This document shows, one piece after another, positions 1 to 8,413 of a stretch of 64,000 nucleotides of DNA. The stretch is from the NCBI RefSeq assembly GCF_008905045.1, contig NZ_VWMY01000014.1:62001-126000 (forward strand). Reading direction: 5' to 3'. The notes under the pieces are model-generated. The model was given only the letters and a program-made list of their open reading frames with translations, was not told the origin of the DNA and ran no database searches. Origin of the DNA: Streptomyces albicerus. Lineage in GTDB: Bacteria; Actinomycetota; Actinomycetes; Streptomycetales; Streptomycetaceae. Made by a program: the position numbers and the translations under genes. Positions within the stretch are counted from its first letter, which is position 1, and each line of letters starts with the position of its first letter.

Positions 1-305
1 CGATCGGCGACCCGATCAGGCGCCGCCTGCTCGACCTGCTGCTCGCGGAAGGAGTCGGTACGCCGACCAGCCTGAGCGATCGTCTCCCGATCTCGCGCCA
101 AGCGGTCACCAAGCATCTGGGCGTCCTCGACCGCGCAGGCCTCGTACACGCGACACCCATGGGCCGCGAGCGGCGCTACGAAGTTGACGAGGCGCAGCTC
201 ACCCGCGCCGTCCGGCAACTGAATGAAGTCGGCAAGACCTGGGATGCACGACTGAACCGCATCAAGCGCATCGCGGAACAGATCCAGCGTCAGAAACACG
301 ACTGA
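1..305 (+). CDS. ArsR-family winged-helix regulator, C-terminal part
   Basis: The gene enters from the left edge; the readable frame begins at base 3 and gives 100 residues before TGA. The segment begins inside the winged helix (GDPIRRRLLDLL, then SRQAVTKHLGVLDRAGLV as recognition helix and wing, then GRERRYEV). This is the layout of ArsR-like regulators that control small enzyme operons, often with an SRPBCC partner, but no SRPBCC gene follows here. The basic C-terminal helix (NRIKRIAEQIQRQKHD) matches that subgroup. No Cys-based metal site is visible in the part present. The target may lie outside the window. Confidence 0.85.
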   Translation, partial: IGDPIRRRLLDLLLAEGVGTPTSLSDRLPISRQAVTKHLGVLDRAGLVHATPMGRERRYEVDEAQLTRAVRQLNEVGKTWDARLNRIKRIAEQIQRQKHD

Positions 306-642
306 CCAACAGGCCGCCGGAAGCGATCCCTGGCGACCTCCTCGACCGATGTCGGCGCCCCTGTCGACGTCGCACGTGGCGTCCTCGCTGCCGGTCTCCG
401 CAGCCACCGTGCGCATCGCGTTGGGCTCGTATCCCGGTGGCGTGGCGATCGGCACGTTCGCCGCCTCGTCTGCTGTCGTCACTGCCCCTGATCATTGCGG
501 TGATCTCCATCTCGGTCGCCTGGGCCGCCGGCTTTCTGAAGCCTCCGGTAATTGCGGACGCGACAGAGCTCGCGGCGGCGACGGTGTGACCGTCGAGCCT
601 GCGTAGTCATCCGGAAGAATCAATCACCTTTGGAGGACACAA
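306..642. other. 337-bp gap with possible membrane-protein remnant
   Basis: No convincing intact gene. The plus-strand frame at 470-589 encodes one hydrophobic helix (LIIAVISISVAWAAGF) followed by a short polar tail and TGA, which looks like the end of a membrane protein. The upstream part of that frame is Arg/Pro-rich and not coding-like, so this could be a frameshifted scrap. An open frame from 349 to 606 has no recognisable family features. The last 20 bases carry the ribosome binding site (TTGGAGGACACAA) of the next gene. Confidence 0.3.
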
Positions 643-1455
643 ATGAATGGATTGCTGCTTGACGACAAGAACGCGGTGATCTACGGGGGCGGGGGCGCTA
701 TCGGCGGCGCAACCGCACGGGTATTCGCCCGCGAAGGCGCGAGAGTTTTCATCGCCGGGCGGACGCAGGCGAAGCTCGACGCCGTGGCGCGTGATATCGC
801 CGCCATGGGCGGAAAAGTCGAGACCGCACAAGTTGACGTTCTCGATCAACAGGCGGTCGAAAAGCACGCCGATGCGATCGCGGCGACGGCCGGCGGTATC
901 GACATCGCCCTCAACGCCGTGAGTGTCATGCACGACCAGGGGACTTTGCTGGAGGACCTCTCGCTGGAGGAGTTCATGCGGCCGATTGACGGCTTTCTGC
1001 GGACGCTGTTCATCACAAGCAAGGCCGTGGCACGGCACATGGGCAGCGAGCGTCCTGGCGTCATCCTGACTTTGTCCGAGCCGGGTTCCAAACTGGCTGT
1101 AGGCGGCATCTTGGGGCACAGCGTGAGCGCGGCCGGCAAGGAGGCCTTCTCGCGGGTTCTGGCCGCGGAGCTGGCACCCGGCAACATCCGGGTGATCGGC
1201 ATCCGTCCACACGCTGTCGTCGATGCGCCGGCAGCGGGTTCGTACACCAAGGACCTTTTCAAGCAAACCGCGGCAGCGGCCGGGCAGTCGGTCCAGGAAT
1301 TGCTCGAAGGCGGAGGGATGGCGCAGGGGACGCTTCTGAAGAGGCTGCCCACGCTCTCTGAAATCGCCGAGACGGCCGCGTTCCTGGCTTCAGATCGAGC
1401 TGGAGCCATGACCGGAACAATCGCCAATCTGTCCGCCGGCGCACTTGTCGACTGA
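643..1455 (+). CDS. SDR-family protein lacking the catalytic tyrosine
   Basis: A 270-residue short-chain dehydrogenase/reductase fold protein. The ATG follows GGAGG with good spacing. The dinucleotide-binding turn is present as YGGGGAIGG (residues 14-22), an atypical form of TGxxxGIG. In the active-site region the lysine is conserved (K166 in SVSAAGK), but the position four residues before it, normally the catalytic tyrosine, is serine (S162). The NAG motif reads NAV (residues 91-93). The C-terminus (AAFLASDRAGAMTGTIANLSAG) is a normal SDR end. It is either an enzyme with changed chemistry or a non-catalytic binding protein. The next gene begins within 8 bases of its stop or overlaps it, so they are probably co-transcribed. 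Confidence 0.85.
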   Translation: MNGLLLDDKNAVIYGGGGAIGGATARVFAREGARVFIAGRTQAKLDAVARDIAAMGGKVETAQVDVLDQQAVEKHADAIAATAGGIDIALNAVSVMHDQGTLLEDLSLEEFMRPIDGFLRTLFITSKAVARHMGSERPGVILTLSEPGSKLAVGGILGHSVSAAGKEAFSRVLAAELAPGNIRVIGIRPHAVVDAPAAGSYTKDLFKQTAAAAGQSVQELLEGGGMAQGTLLKRLPTLSEIAETAAFLASDRAGAMTGTIANLSAGALVD

Positions 1456-1462
1456 GACCGCT

Positions 1463-2224
1463 GTGTCCGATCAGGCCGACAAGGCCAGACTGCTTCGTTC
1501 CCTGCACATCCCGGGCGCTCCGCTGGTGCTGCCGAACGCCTGGGACGTGGGCAGCGCCCGCGCCGTCGTCGACGCGGGCTTCCCGGTGGTCGCGACCGCG
1601 AGCAACGCGATCGCCGCCGCTCTGGGCTACGACGACGGTGAGGGTGCCCCGAGCGAGGAGATGATGTTCGTCGCCCAACGCATCGCAGCCTCTGTCGACG
1701 TGCCGGTCACCGTCGACGCCGAGGCCGGCTACGGGATGGCGCCGGAGGAGCTGGTCGAACTGCTGAGCGAGATCGGAGTCGTCGGGTGCAACATCGAGGA
1801 CAGTGATCACGCCAACGGCGGCCTGGTCGACGTCGATGTCCGCGCCACCTACATCGCGCAGATGCGCGCAACCGCCGACCGTAACGGGGTGCCGCTGGTC
1901 ATCAATGCCCGGATCGACTCCTTCTCCCCCACCTCGCCGCTTGCCGAGAATCAGAAACGTGCCGATGCGATCAGCAGGGCTGAGGCGTACTGGTCGGCCG
2001 GCGCTGATTGTGTGTTCCCTCCCGGAGCCGGGCCGGACGACCTCCGGGCCATCGTCGCCGAGGTCGGCGCGCCGGTAAACGCCGGTCTTCCGCTGAAACG
2101 CGGGTCGCTGGACGAGCTTCGTGCAATCGGTGTGGCCCGGATCTCCGTGGGGCCCCAGCTGTACCGCAGCGCACTCGACCACCTGCACACAGACCTCCGG
2201 CCTCTCTTCGAGGCACGGAAGTGA
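1463..2224 (+). CDS. Isocitrate lyase/PEP mutase superfamily enzyme
   Basis: A 253-residue (beta/alpha)8 protein of the PEP mutase/isocitrate lyase superfamily, which makes or breaks C-C or P-C bonds next to 2-oxo acids using Mg2+. Family signatures are PNAWD (residues 24-28), VDAEAGYG (84-91, metal-ligand region) and NIEDS (110-114). The KKCG-type loop that marks true isocitrate or methylisocitrate lyases is absent, so this is the short class often annotated as phosphonomutase-like; its substrate is unknown. I chose GTG at 1463. An in-frame TTG at 1445 would overlap the SDR stop by 11 bases. The TGA overlaps a GTG, giving coupling to the truncated frame that follows. Confidence 0.85.
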   Translation: MSDQADKARLLRSLHIPGAPLVLPNAWDVGSARAVVDAGFPVVATASNAIAAALGYDDGEGAPSEEMMFVAQRIAASVDVPVTVDAEAGYGMAPEELVELLSEIGVVGCNIEDSDHANGGLVDVDVRATYIAQMRATADRNGVPLVINARIDSFSPTSPLAENQKRADAISRAEAYWSAGADCVFPPGAGPDDLRAIVAEVGAPVNAGLPLKRGSLDELRAIGVARISVGPQLYRSALDHLHTDLRPLFEARK

Positions 2225-2415
2225 CGGACCAGCTCGACTTCTCCCACAAGCCGACGCTTCACGGGGACTGCGTCGAGCGCCCGATGTCACAGAGCCGACA
2301 GCCGACCGGGCTGCGGTCTGTTGGCGGCACGATCCCGGTGTCGGATCAGAACCGTATGGTCTTGACTCTGAGCCCGGTCCGCCGGGCCAGGCCCTGTGCC
2401 GTCGGACTGTCATAG
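2221..2415 (+). pseudogene. N-terminal remnant of a GNAT acetyltransferase
   Basis: A GTG overlaps the previous stop (GTGA), and the first residues, TDQLDFSHKPTLHGDCVER, read like the start of a GNAT acetyltransferase of the 'KPTLxGxxVxLRP' type. After about residue 19 the similarity ends and the remaining 45 residues have no acetyl-CoA-binding motif; the frame closes at 2415. Most of the enzyme (about 150 residues) is missing, so a deletion joined this start to unrelated DNA. From 2416 to 2559 I see only the leader of the next gene. Confidence 0.5.
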
Positions 2416-2559
2416 GGACGGTTGGCGTTGCAGGTCGAAAGGCTTCGACGGTGCTGGCGGACCCTGCCGGGCCCCAGAGAGAGTCAGTGCCCAGGCCCCG
2501 TGTCGTGATCGCTCCTATGGTGGAAGCACACTGACGCTCGGCGCCGAGGCAGGCAGGAC

Positions 2560-3789
2560 ATGAGGAAACCGCAGATCGACTACGCGGCGGTCTTCCGGGC
2601 CCTGCCCGGCATGGTGGCGCTGCTCACCCCTGACCTGGTGTACGCCGATGCCAACGACGACTTCCTGCGGCTGGCCGGGCGCACCCGCGAGCAGCTGCTC
2701 GGCCGCTACATCTTCGACGTCTTCCCCGAGAACCCCAACGACTCCGCCGCGGCCGGCATGCGGGAGACCCGGGAGTCGATGCTGCGGGTGGTGGACACCG
2801 GCGAGCGCGACACCATGGCGTTGCTCCGCTACGACATCGAGGATCCCCAGCGCCCCGGCCACTGGCAGGAACACTATTGGAGCCCGGTCAACGCACCCGT
2901 CCTCGGCCCCGACGGGCATGTGGTGCTGATCGTGCACCGGGTGGAGGAGGTCACCGAACTCATCCGCGCCCGCGGCGGCCCGGGCGGCGACAGACAGGCC
3001 CGCGTACTGGAGGCCGAGCTGTACACCCGCTCCCGCGAACTGCAGGAGGTCAACGAACGCCTGCGCAAGGCGCACGCCCACGAACGCGAGGTCGCCCTGG
3101 CCCTGCAGTCCGCGATGCTGCCCGCACCCGGCCCGACCGGGCCGCACGGGGCGGCCGTGCGCTACCGGCCCGCCATCGGCTCCCTGAACGTGTGCGGCGA
3201 CTGGTACGACCTGGTCGACCTGCCCGACGAGAGCCTCGCGGTCGCCGTCGGCGACGTCGTCGGCCACGGCCTGAAGGCCGCCTGCGCCATGGGACAGCTG
3301 CGCAGCGCACTGAGCGCGGCCTGTCGCGTCGCCGACGGCCCGGCCCAGGCACTGGAGGCCCTCGGCCTGTACGCCCGCTCCGTCGACGGCGCCGAGTCGA
3401 CCACCGTCGTGACGACCTTCATCGACTGGAACAGCCACACCATCACCTACAGCTGCGCCGGTCACCCTCCACCCGCCCTGCTCCGCCCCGACGGCACCGT
3501 CACCTTCCTCGACCAGGCCACCGACCCCCCGCTCGCCGCCCGGCCCGAACACGTGCCCCGCCCCCAGGCCCGCACACCCTTCACGGAGGGCGCCACGCTG
3601 GTCCTGTACACCGACGGCCTGATCGAACGCCGTACGGAGGACATCGACACCGGTCTGGCCCACCTCGCCGACTCCCTCATCCGCCACCGGCGCTCCGACC
3701 CCGAGGCCCTGGCCGACGCCCTCCTGGCCGACCTTCTCCCCCGCGCCGGCAACACCGACGACACCGCGCTGATCGTCATCCGCCTGTGA
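2560..3789 (+). CDS. PAS-SpoIIE family PP2C serine phosphatase
   Basis: A soluble 409-residue phosphatase of the RsbU/SpoIIE type, which dephosphorylates STAS anti-anti-sigma factors to release alternative sigma factors. Residues 8-125 form a PAS sensor domain. Residues 140-180 are a charged coiled coil (VLEAELYTRSRELQEVNERL) of the signalling-helix type that leads into the catalytic core. Residues 185-409 are the phosphatase, with metal-binding motifs GDWYD, VGDVVGHG and TDGLIE and the terminal DDTALIVI. All the acidic metal ligands are visible, so it should be active. The small STAS-like protein at 4086 may be functionally linked. The 296-bp gap after it holds no gene I can support. Confidence 0.92.
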   Translation: MRKPQIDYAAVFRALPGMVALLTPDLVYADANDDFLRLAGRTREQLLGRYIFDVFPENPNDSAAAGMRETRESMLRVVDTGERDTMALLRYDIEDPQRPGHWQEHYWSPVNAPVLGPDGHVVLIVHRVEEVTELIRARGGPGGDRQARVLEAELYTRSRELQEVNERLRKAHAHEREVALALQSAMLPAPGPTGPHGAAVRYRPAIGSLNVCGDWYDLVDLPDESLAVAVGDVVGHGLKAACAMGQLRSALSAACRVADGPAQALEALGLYARSVDGAESTTVVTTFIDWNSHTITYSCAGHPPPALLRPDGTVTFLDQATDPPLAARPEHVPRPQARTPFTEGATLVLYTDGLIERRTEDIDTGLAHLADSLIRHRRSDPEALADALLADLLPRAGNTDDTALIVIRL

Positions 3790-4085
3790 CGCGCTGGGCG
3801 GCCGGCTCGTTGCGCGGCCCGCCTGATCGCCGCGAGCAGGCTCCCGTACGTCGTCCACTTTCCGAGCAGAACTCTGGCCACCGGATCCGCTCGGTCCAGG
3901 CGGTGCGTCGCCGGCCTTCGCGGAACGGGGCGTTACACGTGTGCGGGACTCGGGGAGGCTTCGCGCACGTGAGTCGCGCCCGACCCGGAGGGTCCTGAAT
4001 GCGGTGCTAGCAAGAGGGAAGTGCGGGTCCGTTCTCGGCTGCGTACTCTCACCGTCCGCAGACCAGAGGCATAGCAGGAGCACCG

Positions 4086-4424
4086 TTGGACATCGTGATC
4101 ATGCGGATGCGCGTCCTGGCCGAGACGGCGTCGTGTGTGTGGATCGCGGTCAGCGGCACCCTCGGTGCCACCACGCGGCACCGCATGCACGAGCATCTGC
4201 GGGCTCACACCGAACCGGGTCACAGCGCGGCGTTCCTGGACCTGCGCGAGCTGCGCTGCGCCGACGGGATCACGGCCGAGGACGTGCGCGAGGTGTTCCT
4301 CCTCGGTCCCACGGTGTCCATCCACCTCATCGGCGCCCCGGCCGAGGTCCGCACGGGACTCGCGGAGGACCCGCGCGTCACCCTGCACGCCGGTCTGTCG
4401 TCCGCATGGGAACAGTGGGTCTGA
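4086..4424 (+). CDS. Small STAS-like protein
   Basis: A 112-residue protein starting at TTG, supported by AGGAG five bases upstream (4076-4080); an ATG at 4101 is the alternative. Its beta-alpha pattern (WIAVSGTL, helix, AAFLDLRELRCADG, helix, VSIHLIGAP, then a second helix) resembles STAS domains of anti-sigma factor antagonists. The conserved phosphorylatable Ser/Thr in the usual loop is not evident: the loop reads RELRCADG. It lies downstream of a SpoIIE-type phosphatase, whose substrates are STAS proteins. The assignment rests on secondary-structure pattern and context. Confidence 0.6.
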   Translation: MDIVIMRMRVLAETASCVWIAVSGTLGATTRHRMHEHLRAHTEPGHSAAFLDLRELRCADGITAEDVREVFLLGPTVSIHLIGAPAEVRTGLAEDPRVTLHAGLSSAWEQWV

Positions 4425-4471
4425 GAGACAGCGTTGCGCCGCGGGGCCGTCGGCGCAACGCCCGGCGCCGG

Positions 4472-5125
4472 TCAGGCGGTCGGCTGCGTCTCCTCCCGTC
4501 GGCAGTACAGGAAGAGGTGGGGCTCGGCGACGGCGTCGGGGTGGGCCGGGGTGAACATCGCGTGGTGCTCGGACTCCACCGCGAGACCTGCCCTGTTCAC
4601 GAGGGACACGAGGTCCTCGGTGGCGAAGCTCGTCGCCCGGACCTGCTGCCCCATGAACACGACCTCGACGCCCTCCACGTCGGCGGGCACGGTGGCGAGC
4701 ACCAGACTGCCTCCCGGCCGCAGGCACCGCGCCAGCCTCCGCATCAGGTCCGACTGCTGCTCGCGGGACATCTGCAGCAGCGAGAAGTACACGCAGACCG
4801 CGTCGAACGAGCCGTCCCCGATCGGAACGTCAGCGATGTCGGCGTGGCGGAACGCGGCGTCAGGCACCTGCCGGGTGGCGATTTCCACCATGACGGGCGA
4901 GACGTCGATCCCCAGCACGTCGTGGCCGGCCGCGGCGAGCGTCGAGGCAGTGGGACGCCCCGTTCCGCTGCCGACGTCCAGCACCCGGCTGCCGGGAGCG
5001 AGCCTCCCGAGCAGCCACTCCAGCGATGCCCCGTGCGCCTCGGAATGGGCGAACGCCTTCTCGTACACGGGCCCGAGCACGTCGAAGACCGCCGCCGCCC
5101 GCTGCCCCTGATCCCCGTCGGCCAA
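4472..5125 (-). CDS. Class I SAM-dependent methyltransferase
   Basis: A 217-residue methyltransferase. Motif I is VLDVGSGTGRPT (residues 48-59), followed by VLGIDVSPVMV (acidic motif II), ADIADVPIGDGSFD and the post-motif LRPGGSLVLATVP. It belongs to the methyltransferase-11/25 group acting on small molecules; the acceptor is unknown. I chose TTG at 5125 because GGGAGGG (complement of 5132-5138) sits six bases upstream. An in-frame ATG at 5164 would add 13 residues but has a weak ribosome binding site. It converges with the STAS-like gene and diverges from the flavodoxin gene. Confidence 0.85.
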   Translation of the reverse strand: MADGDQGQRAAAVFDVLGPVYEKAFAHSEAHGASLEWLLGRLAPGSRVLDVGSGTGRPTASTLAAAGHDVLGIDVSPVMVEIATRQVPDAAFRHADIADVPIGDGSFDAVCVYFSLLQMSREQQSDLMRRLARCLRPGGSLVLATVPADVEGVEVVFMGQQVRATSFATEDLVSLVNRAGLAVESEHHAMFTPAHPDAVAEPHLFLYCRREETQPTA

Positions 5126-5311
5126 GGCATGCCCTCCCGTTGCGGTGTGTGCAGTGCCGGGCATCGTCGCATCCCCGAGCGCGGGCCACAACGCCACCCG
5201 ACCGGCGTTTCGGCAACCACGGCAACGCGCGCGGCGAGCGAAGGTCCCCGCGAGATGGCCGGCAGCGGCGCCGCTTGCAGGGGGATGTGATGGCACGGCA
5301 GGGTTCGGGAC

Positions 5312-5764
5312 GTGGCCACCTTGCTGATCGTGCATCACACTCCTTCGCCCAACTGCCAGGCGATGTTCGAAGCCGTCGTGTCCGGCGCGACGGCACCGGA
5401 GATCAAGGGCGTCCGGGTCGTACGGCGCGCCGCGCTGTCCGCGACGGCGTCGGACGTCCTGGCCGCGGACGGGTATCTGCTCGGCACTCCGGCGAACCTC
5501 GGCTATATGTCCGGCGCCCTCAAGCACTTTTTCGACCAGATGTACTACCCCTGCCTGGACGCGACGCGCGGTCGCCCGTTCGGCTTCTACGTGCACGGCG
5601 GAAACGACGCGACAGGCGCCCGGCGCGGGATCGAGTCGATCACGACGGGCCTCGGCTGGCGCCGTGCGGCCGAGCCGGTGATCGTCACCGGCGAGCCGAG
5701 CAAGGCCGACATCGAGGCGTGCTGGGAACTCGGCGCGACGATCACAGCAGGGTTGACGGACTGA
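5312..5764 (+). CDS. Flavodoxin-like NAD(P)H-dependent FMN protein
   Basis: A 150-residue flavodoxin-fold protein with GTG start. The phosphate-binding loop is HHTPSPNCQAM (residues 8-18). The second flavin loop, LLGTPANLGYMSGALKHFFD (56-75), is characteristic of NAD(P)H-dependent FMN reductase and WrbA-like flavodoxin families. The length fits a single-domain flavodoxin. It probably passes electrons or reduces quinones in the cytosol; no partner gene is adjacent. The intergenic stretch to the methyltransferase (5126-5311) should carry both divergent promoters. Confidence 0.8.
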   Translation: MATLLIVHHTPSPNCQAMFEAVVSGATAPEIKGVRVVRRAALSATASDVLAADGYLLGTPANLGYMSGALKHFFDQMYYPCLDATRGRPFGFYVHGGNDATGARRGIESITTGLGWRRAAEPVIVTGEPSKADIEACWELGATITAGLTD

Positions 5765-5895
5765 CCGCGGGGAAGCGAGGCAGGCCTGCCTTGGTAGGCT
5801 GCCCGCGCTGATCATGAACATGCGTGACCACGCCGGCGCGACCGACCAAGCGCTGGAGGGTGGTTGAAACGTGTGGCTGGCTGGACTGGGGGCCG

Positions 5896-6594
5896 GTGCG
5901 AACCATGACTACTGCGGTGACGACCGCACTGACGAGTCTGTTGGTGGGGGCCGCCGTCTCGGGATGCGGTAGTGGCAACAGCGCCGAGGAGAGGTCCGCG
6001 GACGCGATACTCGAGGACGCCAACGAGACGATGCGGACGCTGACTTCCGTGACAGTCGAAGTCACCAACACTGTGGCCGGCGGCGGCACGGTGACCAGCC
6101 GCCTAGTGACCGACCTCGACACCCGGTGCACGTCAAGAACCACGTGGTCACAGGGTGGCACGCTCGAACAGATTCGGATCGGCGAGACGGACTATGTCCG
6201 CCCGGACCGCGCCTACCTCCAGAAGTGGAGCAACAGCACGGCCGTCCGCACCGAGCAGGGGCTGTGGGCCAAGACGCCTGTCGACCGGGCGCAGCCCGGC
6301 GACGGGCTCAACTCCTGCACACGGCCCTTCGGCTCCTTCGGCACGGCGACACAAGGGAAGACCACCCGTATCGACGGCAGGAAGGCACTCGAACTGACCG
6401 TGACCGACGAGGAGGACAAGGAAGGGACGTACACCTTCTACGTGGCCACCGAGGGCAAGCCGTACCTGCTCAGAACGGTCTACAAAGGCGCCGAAAACCG
6501 CACCACCACGTCGTTCGATGACTTCAACGAACCGCTGGACATTCAGCCCCCGAATCCGACCGAGGTCCTGAGCACCGACGACACCGACCGCTGA
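5896..6594 (+). CDS. Secreted lipoprotein of LprG/LppX-like type
   Basis: A predicted lipoprotein of 232 residues. From GTG 5896 (GGGGG just upstream) the signal peptide is MRTMTTAVTTALTSLL followed by the lipobox VSGC, with the modified cysteine at residue 24. An in-frame GTG at 5824 would add 24 residues and place the signal peptide internally, so I prefer 5896. The mature part alternates beta strands (TVEVTNTVAGGGTVTSRLVTD, KALELTVTDEEDKEGTYTFY) as in the half-barrel LolA/LprG/LppX lipoproteins of actinobacteria. It is presumably anchored on the outer face of the membrane. Ligand unknown. Confidence 0.75.
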   Translation: MRTMTTAVTTALTSLLVGAAVSGCGSGNSAEERSADAILEDANETMRTLTSVTVEVTNTVAGGGTVTSRLVTDLDTRCTSRTTWSQGGTLEQIRIGETDYVRPDRAYLQKWSNSTAVRTEQGLWAKTPVDRAQPGDGLNSCTRPFGSFGTATQGKTTRIDGRKALELTVTDEEDKEGTYTFYVATEGKPYLLRTVYKGAENRTTTSFDDFNEPLDIQPPNPTEVLSTDDTDR

Positions 6595-6992
6595 CACCAG
6601 CGGCGCCCGTTCAGTCGGCGGATCTGCCGTTCGACACTCGGCACGGCGGTGGTGCCGAGCTCGATCCCGGGTGGGTACGACGAGCCGGTGGCAAGGATGA
6701 TGTAGTCGGCCGTGATTCGTTGTCCGGAGCCGAGTGTGATGCCGGCGGCATCGACTCGCGTCGCACGGTCCCGCAGCACCCGCCCCCGCTTGAGTAGCCG
6801 GTCGTAGGGGAAGAAGAGCCGATCCGTCCAGCCGGGGTCGACGAGGCCGCGGAGCGCGGCGACGTTGTGGACGAACGCGTCCCGCGGTTCGATGAGGACG
6901 ACGTCGGCCACGTCGTCCAGCGCGGTGGCGGCGGCGATGCCGCCGTAGCCTCCGCCGACCACGGCAACAGTGGCAGCGACGGTCTCAGTCAT
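6543..6992 (-). pseudogene. Truncated FAD/NAD(P) oxidoreductase (N-terminal fragment)
   Basis: The frame opens with a clean FAD-binding start: VAVVGGGYGGIAAATAL with the GxGxxG turn, then VVLIEPRDAFVHNVAALRGLV and ITADYIILATGSSYP. These are the first ~110 residues of an AIFM2/NDH-2-like oxidoreductase, normally 360-400 residues. After ATGSSYPPG the sequence loses family character and ends at a stop lying antisense inside the lipoprotein gene. The NAD-binding domain and C-terminal half are missing. It ends close to another broken gene (7174), in an area of accumulated fragments. Confidence 0.7.
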
Positions 6993-7173
6993 GGGTTACC
7001 TCCACATTGGCTGCGCGGACGCAGACGGCGAGGATTGCCGCGTCAGTCTGCTTTTCGCCCGTGGGTCTGGACGAACTGGTGGAACCAGGCGCGGAACCGT
7101 GGGTCGCGCAGCAGGTCGCAGTAGCGGCCCCCGGAACGGCTTGAGGAACCTTCAGCGGATTGGTGCGCGGAGT

Positions 7174-7566
7174 TCAGGATTCCCGGGTCGGGAGGAGAGC
7201 CCGGACCTCCCAGCCGTGGCCGTTCTTGGGGCCTGTGTGCAGTTCGCCGCCCAGCGCGGTGACGCGCTCTTTCAGGCCGACGAGGCCGAAGCCGCCGCCG
7301 TGCGCCGCGGCGGGGAGCTGGGTGCCGCCGCGTCCGTCGTCGGACACCGTCGTCTCCAGGCGGTCGCCGTCGTGGCGCAGGCTGACGGTGATCTCGGTGG
7401 CATCGGCGGCGTGGCGCCGTACGTTGGTCAGCGCTTCCTGGACGACACGGAAGGCGGCCGCCTGTACTTCGTGGGGAAGGCTGTCCGACACCGTGGCGTC
7501 GCGGTGCAAGGTGGCCTTCTGCGCCGGGCTCGCGAAGCCCTGTGCCCCAGGTGACGGACTCCCACA
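7174..7566 (-). pseudogene. Histidine kinase fragment (HATPase domain only)
   Basis: Only the ATP-binding end of a NarL-type sensor kinase remains. The N box is RVVQEALTNVRRHA, the G1 box VSDDGRGG and the G2 box GGGFGLVGLKERV, ending with RALLPTRES, a normal terminus for the family. The frame is open from an in-frame TGA at 7567-7569, so the H-box dimerisation domain, sensor and membrane segments are absent. No start codon with a ribosome binding site is evident; TTG at 7509 is possible. No response regulator gene adjoins it. I treat it as a remnant. Confidence 0.75.
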
Positions 7567-7734
7567 TCACATGGAAGTTCCAGCGCTGAGGCGGAGGGAC
7601 GCAGATCATGAGCGCCGCCCCGCTTCGCCGACGGCGGAACAACTCCTTTTGCTCTCAGTGGTGCCGTTGAGGTGCACCCAACGCGACAGATGTGTCGCAG
7701 GCGTGGGGCCCACTTGGATGTACCGAGGTAACGA

Positions 7735-8310
7735 TCACTCCACTGATCTGGGGTTTTTGCGCTGGTTGGCATTGAAGCGCGCCTTCTTCTGACGATTCCC
7801 GCACGTGTTCATGTCGCACCATTTGCGGGTGCGACTTTGGCTGGTGTCGAAGAAGGCGGCTTGGCAGGTTGGCGATGCGCACAAGGCCAATCTTCCGTCT
7901 CGTTCGCCTGCGATGATGCTGATCGCGTCGGCGGCGATCACGCTGAGGGCATCTTCCACGCAGGAAGCCGAGCCAAGCAGCCATCGCCGCTCACCCTCGG
8001 GCGTCAGGATGGCCGCGGCCCAACCCTGAGCGCTGCAGTCATTGATGACTTGGACAGCAGACGCAGGTAGAGCGTCCTGGATCGCGGCCGCTGTCGCGGC
8101 GGCGTGAATCGACTCCCTCAGTTCCCGAGCGAGGTCGAGCTGCGGGGTGGTGCAGGACGCCACGGCGAGGCCGTTCACTGCCAACCAGTCGACAAGTCGG
8201 TGCGGCGTGGGAATGCGCTCCACGGCGTTGCCATGTCGCTCCGACAGCGTCCCCGTGAAGCTGGTCGCCAGCACGTTACCGAGGCGGAAGTCAGGGAACC
8301 TAGCGCGCAT
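7735..8310 (-). CDS. CGNR zinc-finger (ABATE domain) regulator
   Basis: A 191-residue protein with an N-terminal ABATE domain and a C-terminal CGNR zinc finger. The finger reads LCASPTCQAAFFD, then TRKWCDMNTCGNRQKKARF, giving the expected four cysteines (CxxxxC and CxxxxC). Family members are probably stress-response transcription regulators. I chose ATG at 8310 (MRARFPDF) because AAGGTGG lies six bases upstream; longer in-frame starts lack one. It diverges from an epoxide hydrolase across a 103-bp gap containing a strong palindrome, which makes that hydrolase its likely target. The stretch 7567-7734 has no gene I can support. Confidence 0.88.
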   Translation of the reverse strand: MRARFPDFRLGNVLATSFTGTLSERHGNAVERIPTPHRLVDWLAVNGLAVASCTTPQLDLARELRESIHAAATAAAIQDALPASAVQVINDCSAQGWAAAILTPEGERRWLLGSASCVEDALSVIAADAISIIAGERDGRLALCASPTCQAAFFDTSQSRTRKWCDMNTCGNRQKKARFNANQRKNPRSVE

Positions 8311-8353
8311 GGACCACCTTAGCAGGTTGCACGCCAAGCATGGAGGCCTGTTA

Positions 8354-8382
8354 GAACCGTCTAAGATGGTTCACAATGGTTC
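8354..8382. promoter_or_regulatory. Palindromic operator between CGNR regulator and epoxide hydrolase
   Basis: Bases 8354-8372 read GAACCGTCTAAGATGGTTC, an inverted repeat matching in eight of nine arm positions (GAACC.TCT / AGA.GGTTC). The right arm ATGGTTC is repeated at 8376-8382. The site is central in the divergent intergenic region, so it could control both genes. The identity of the binder (the CGNR protein) is an inference from position. Confidence 0.6.
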
Positions 8383-8413
8383 GCAGCCGGTTCCGCGATG
8401 GCCAGGAGGTCTC

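Noticed and set aside
2515..4083. Long minus-strand frame of 522 codons opposite the SpoIIE-type phosphatase
   Set aside because: It mirrors the phosphatase gene, is Gly/Val/Arg-rich with no motif, and reflects the high third-position GC of the real gene.
4472..5821. A methyltransferase start much further upstream, to 5821
   Set aside because: The added part runs antisense through the flavodoxin gene and is Arg/Pro-rich. A ribosome binding site supports TTG at 5125.
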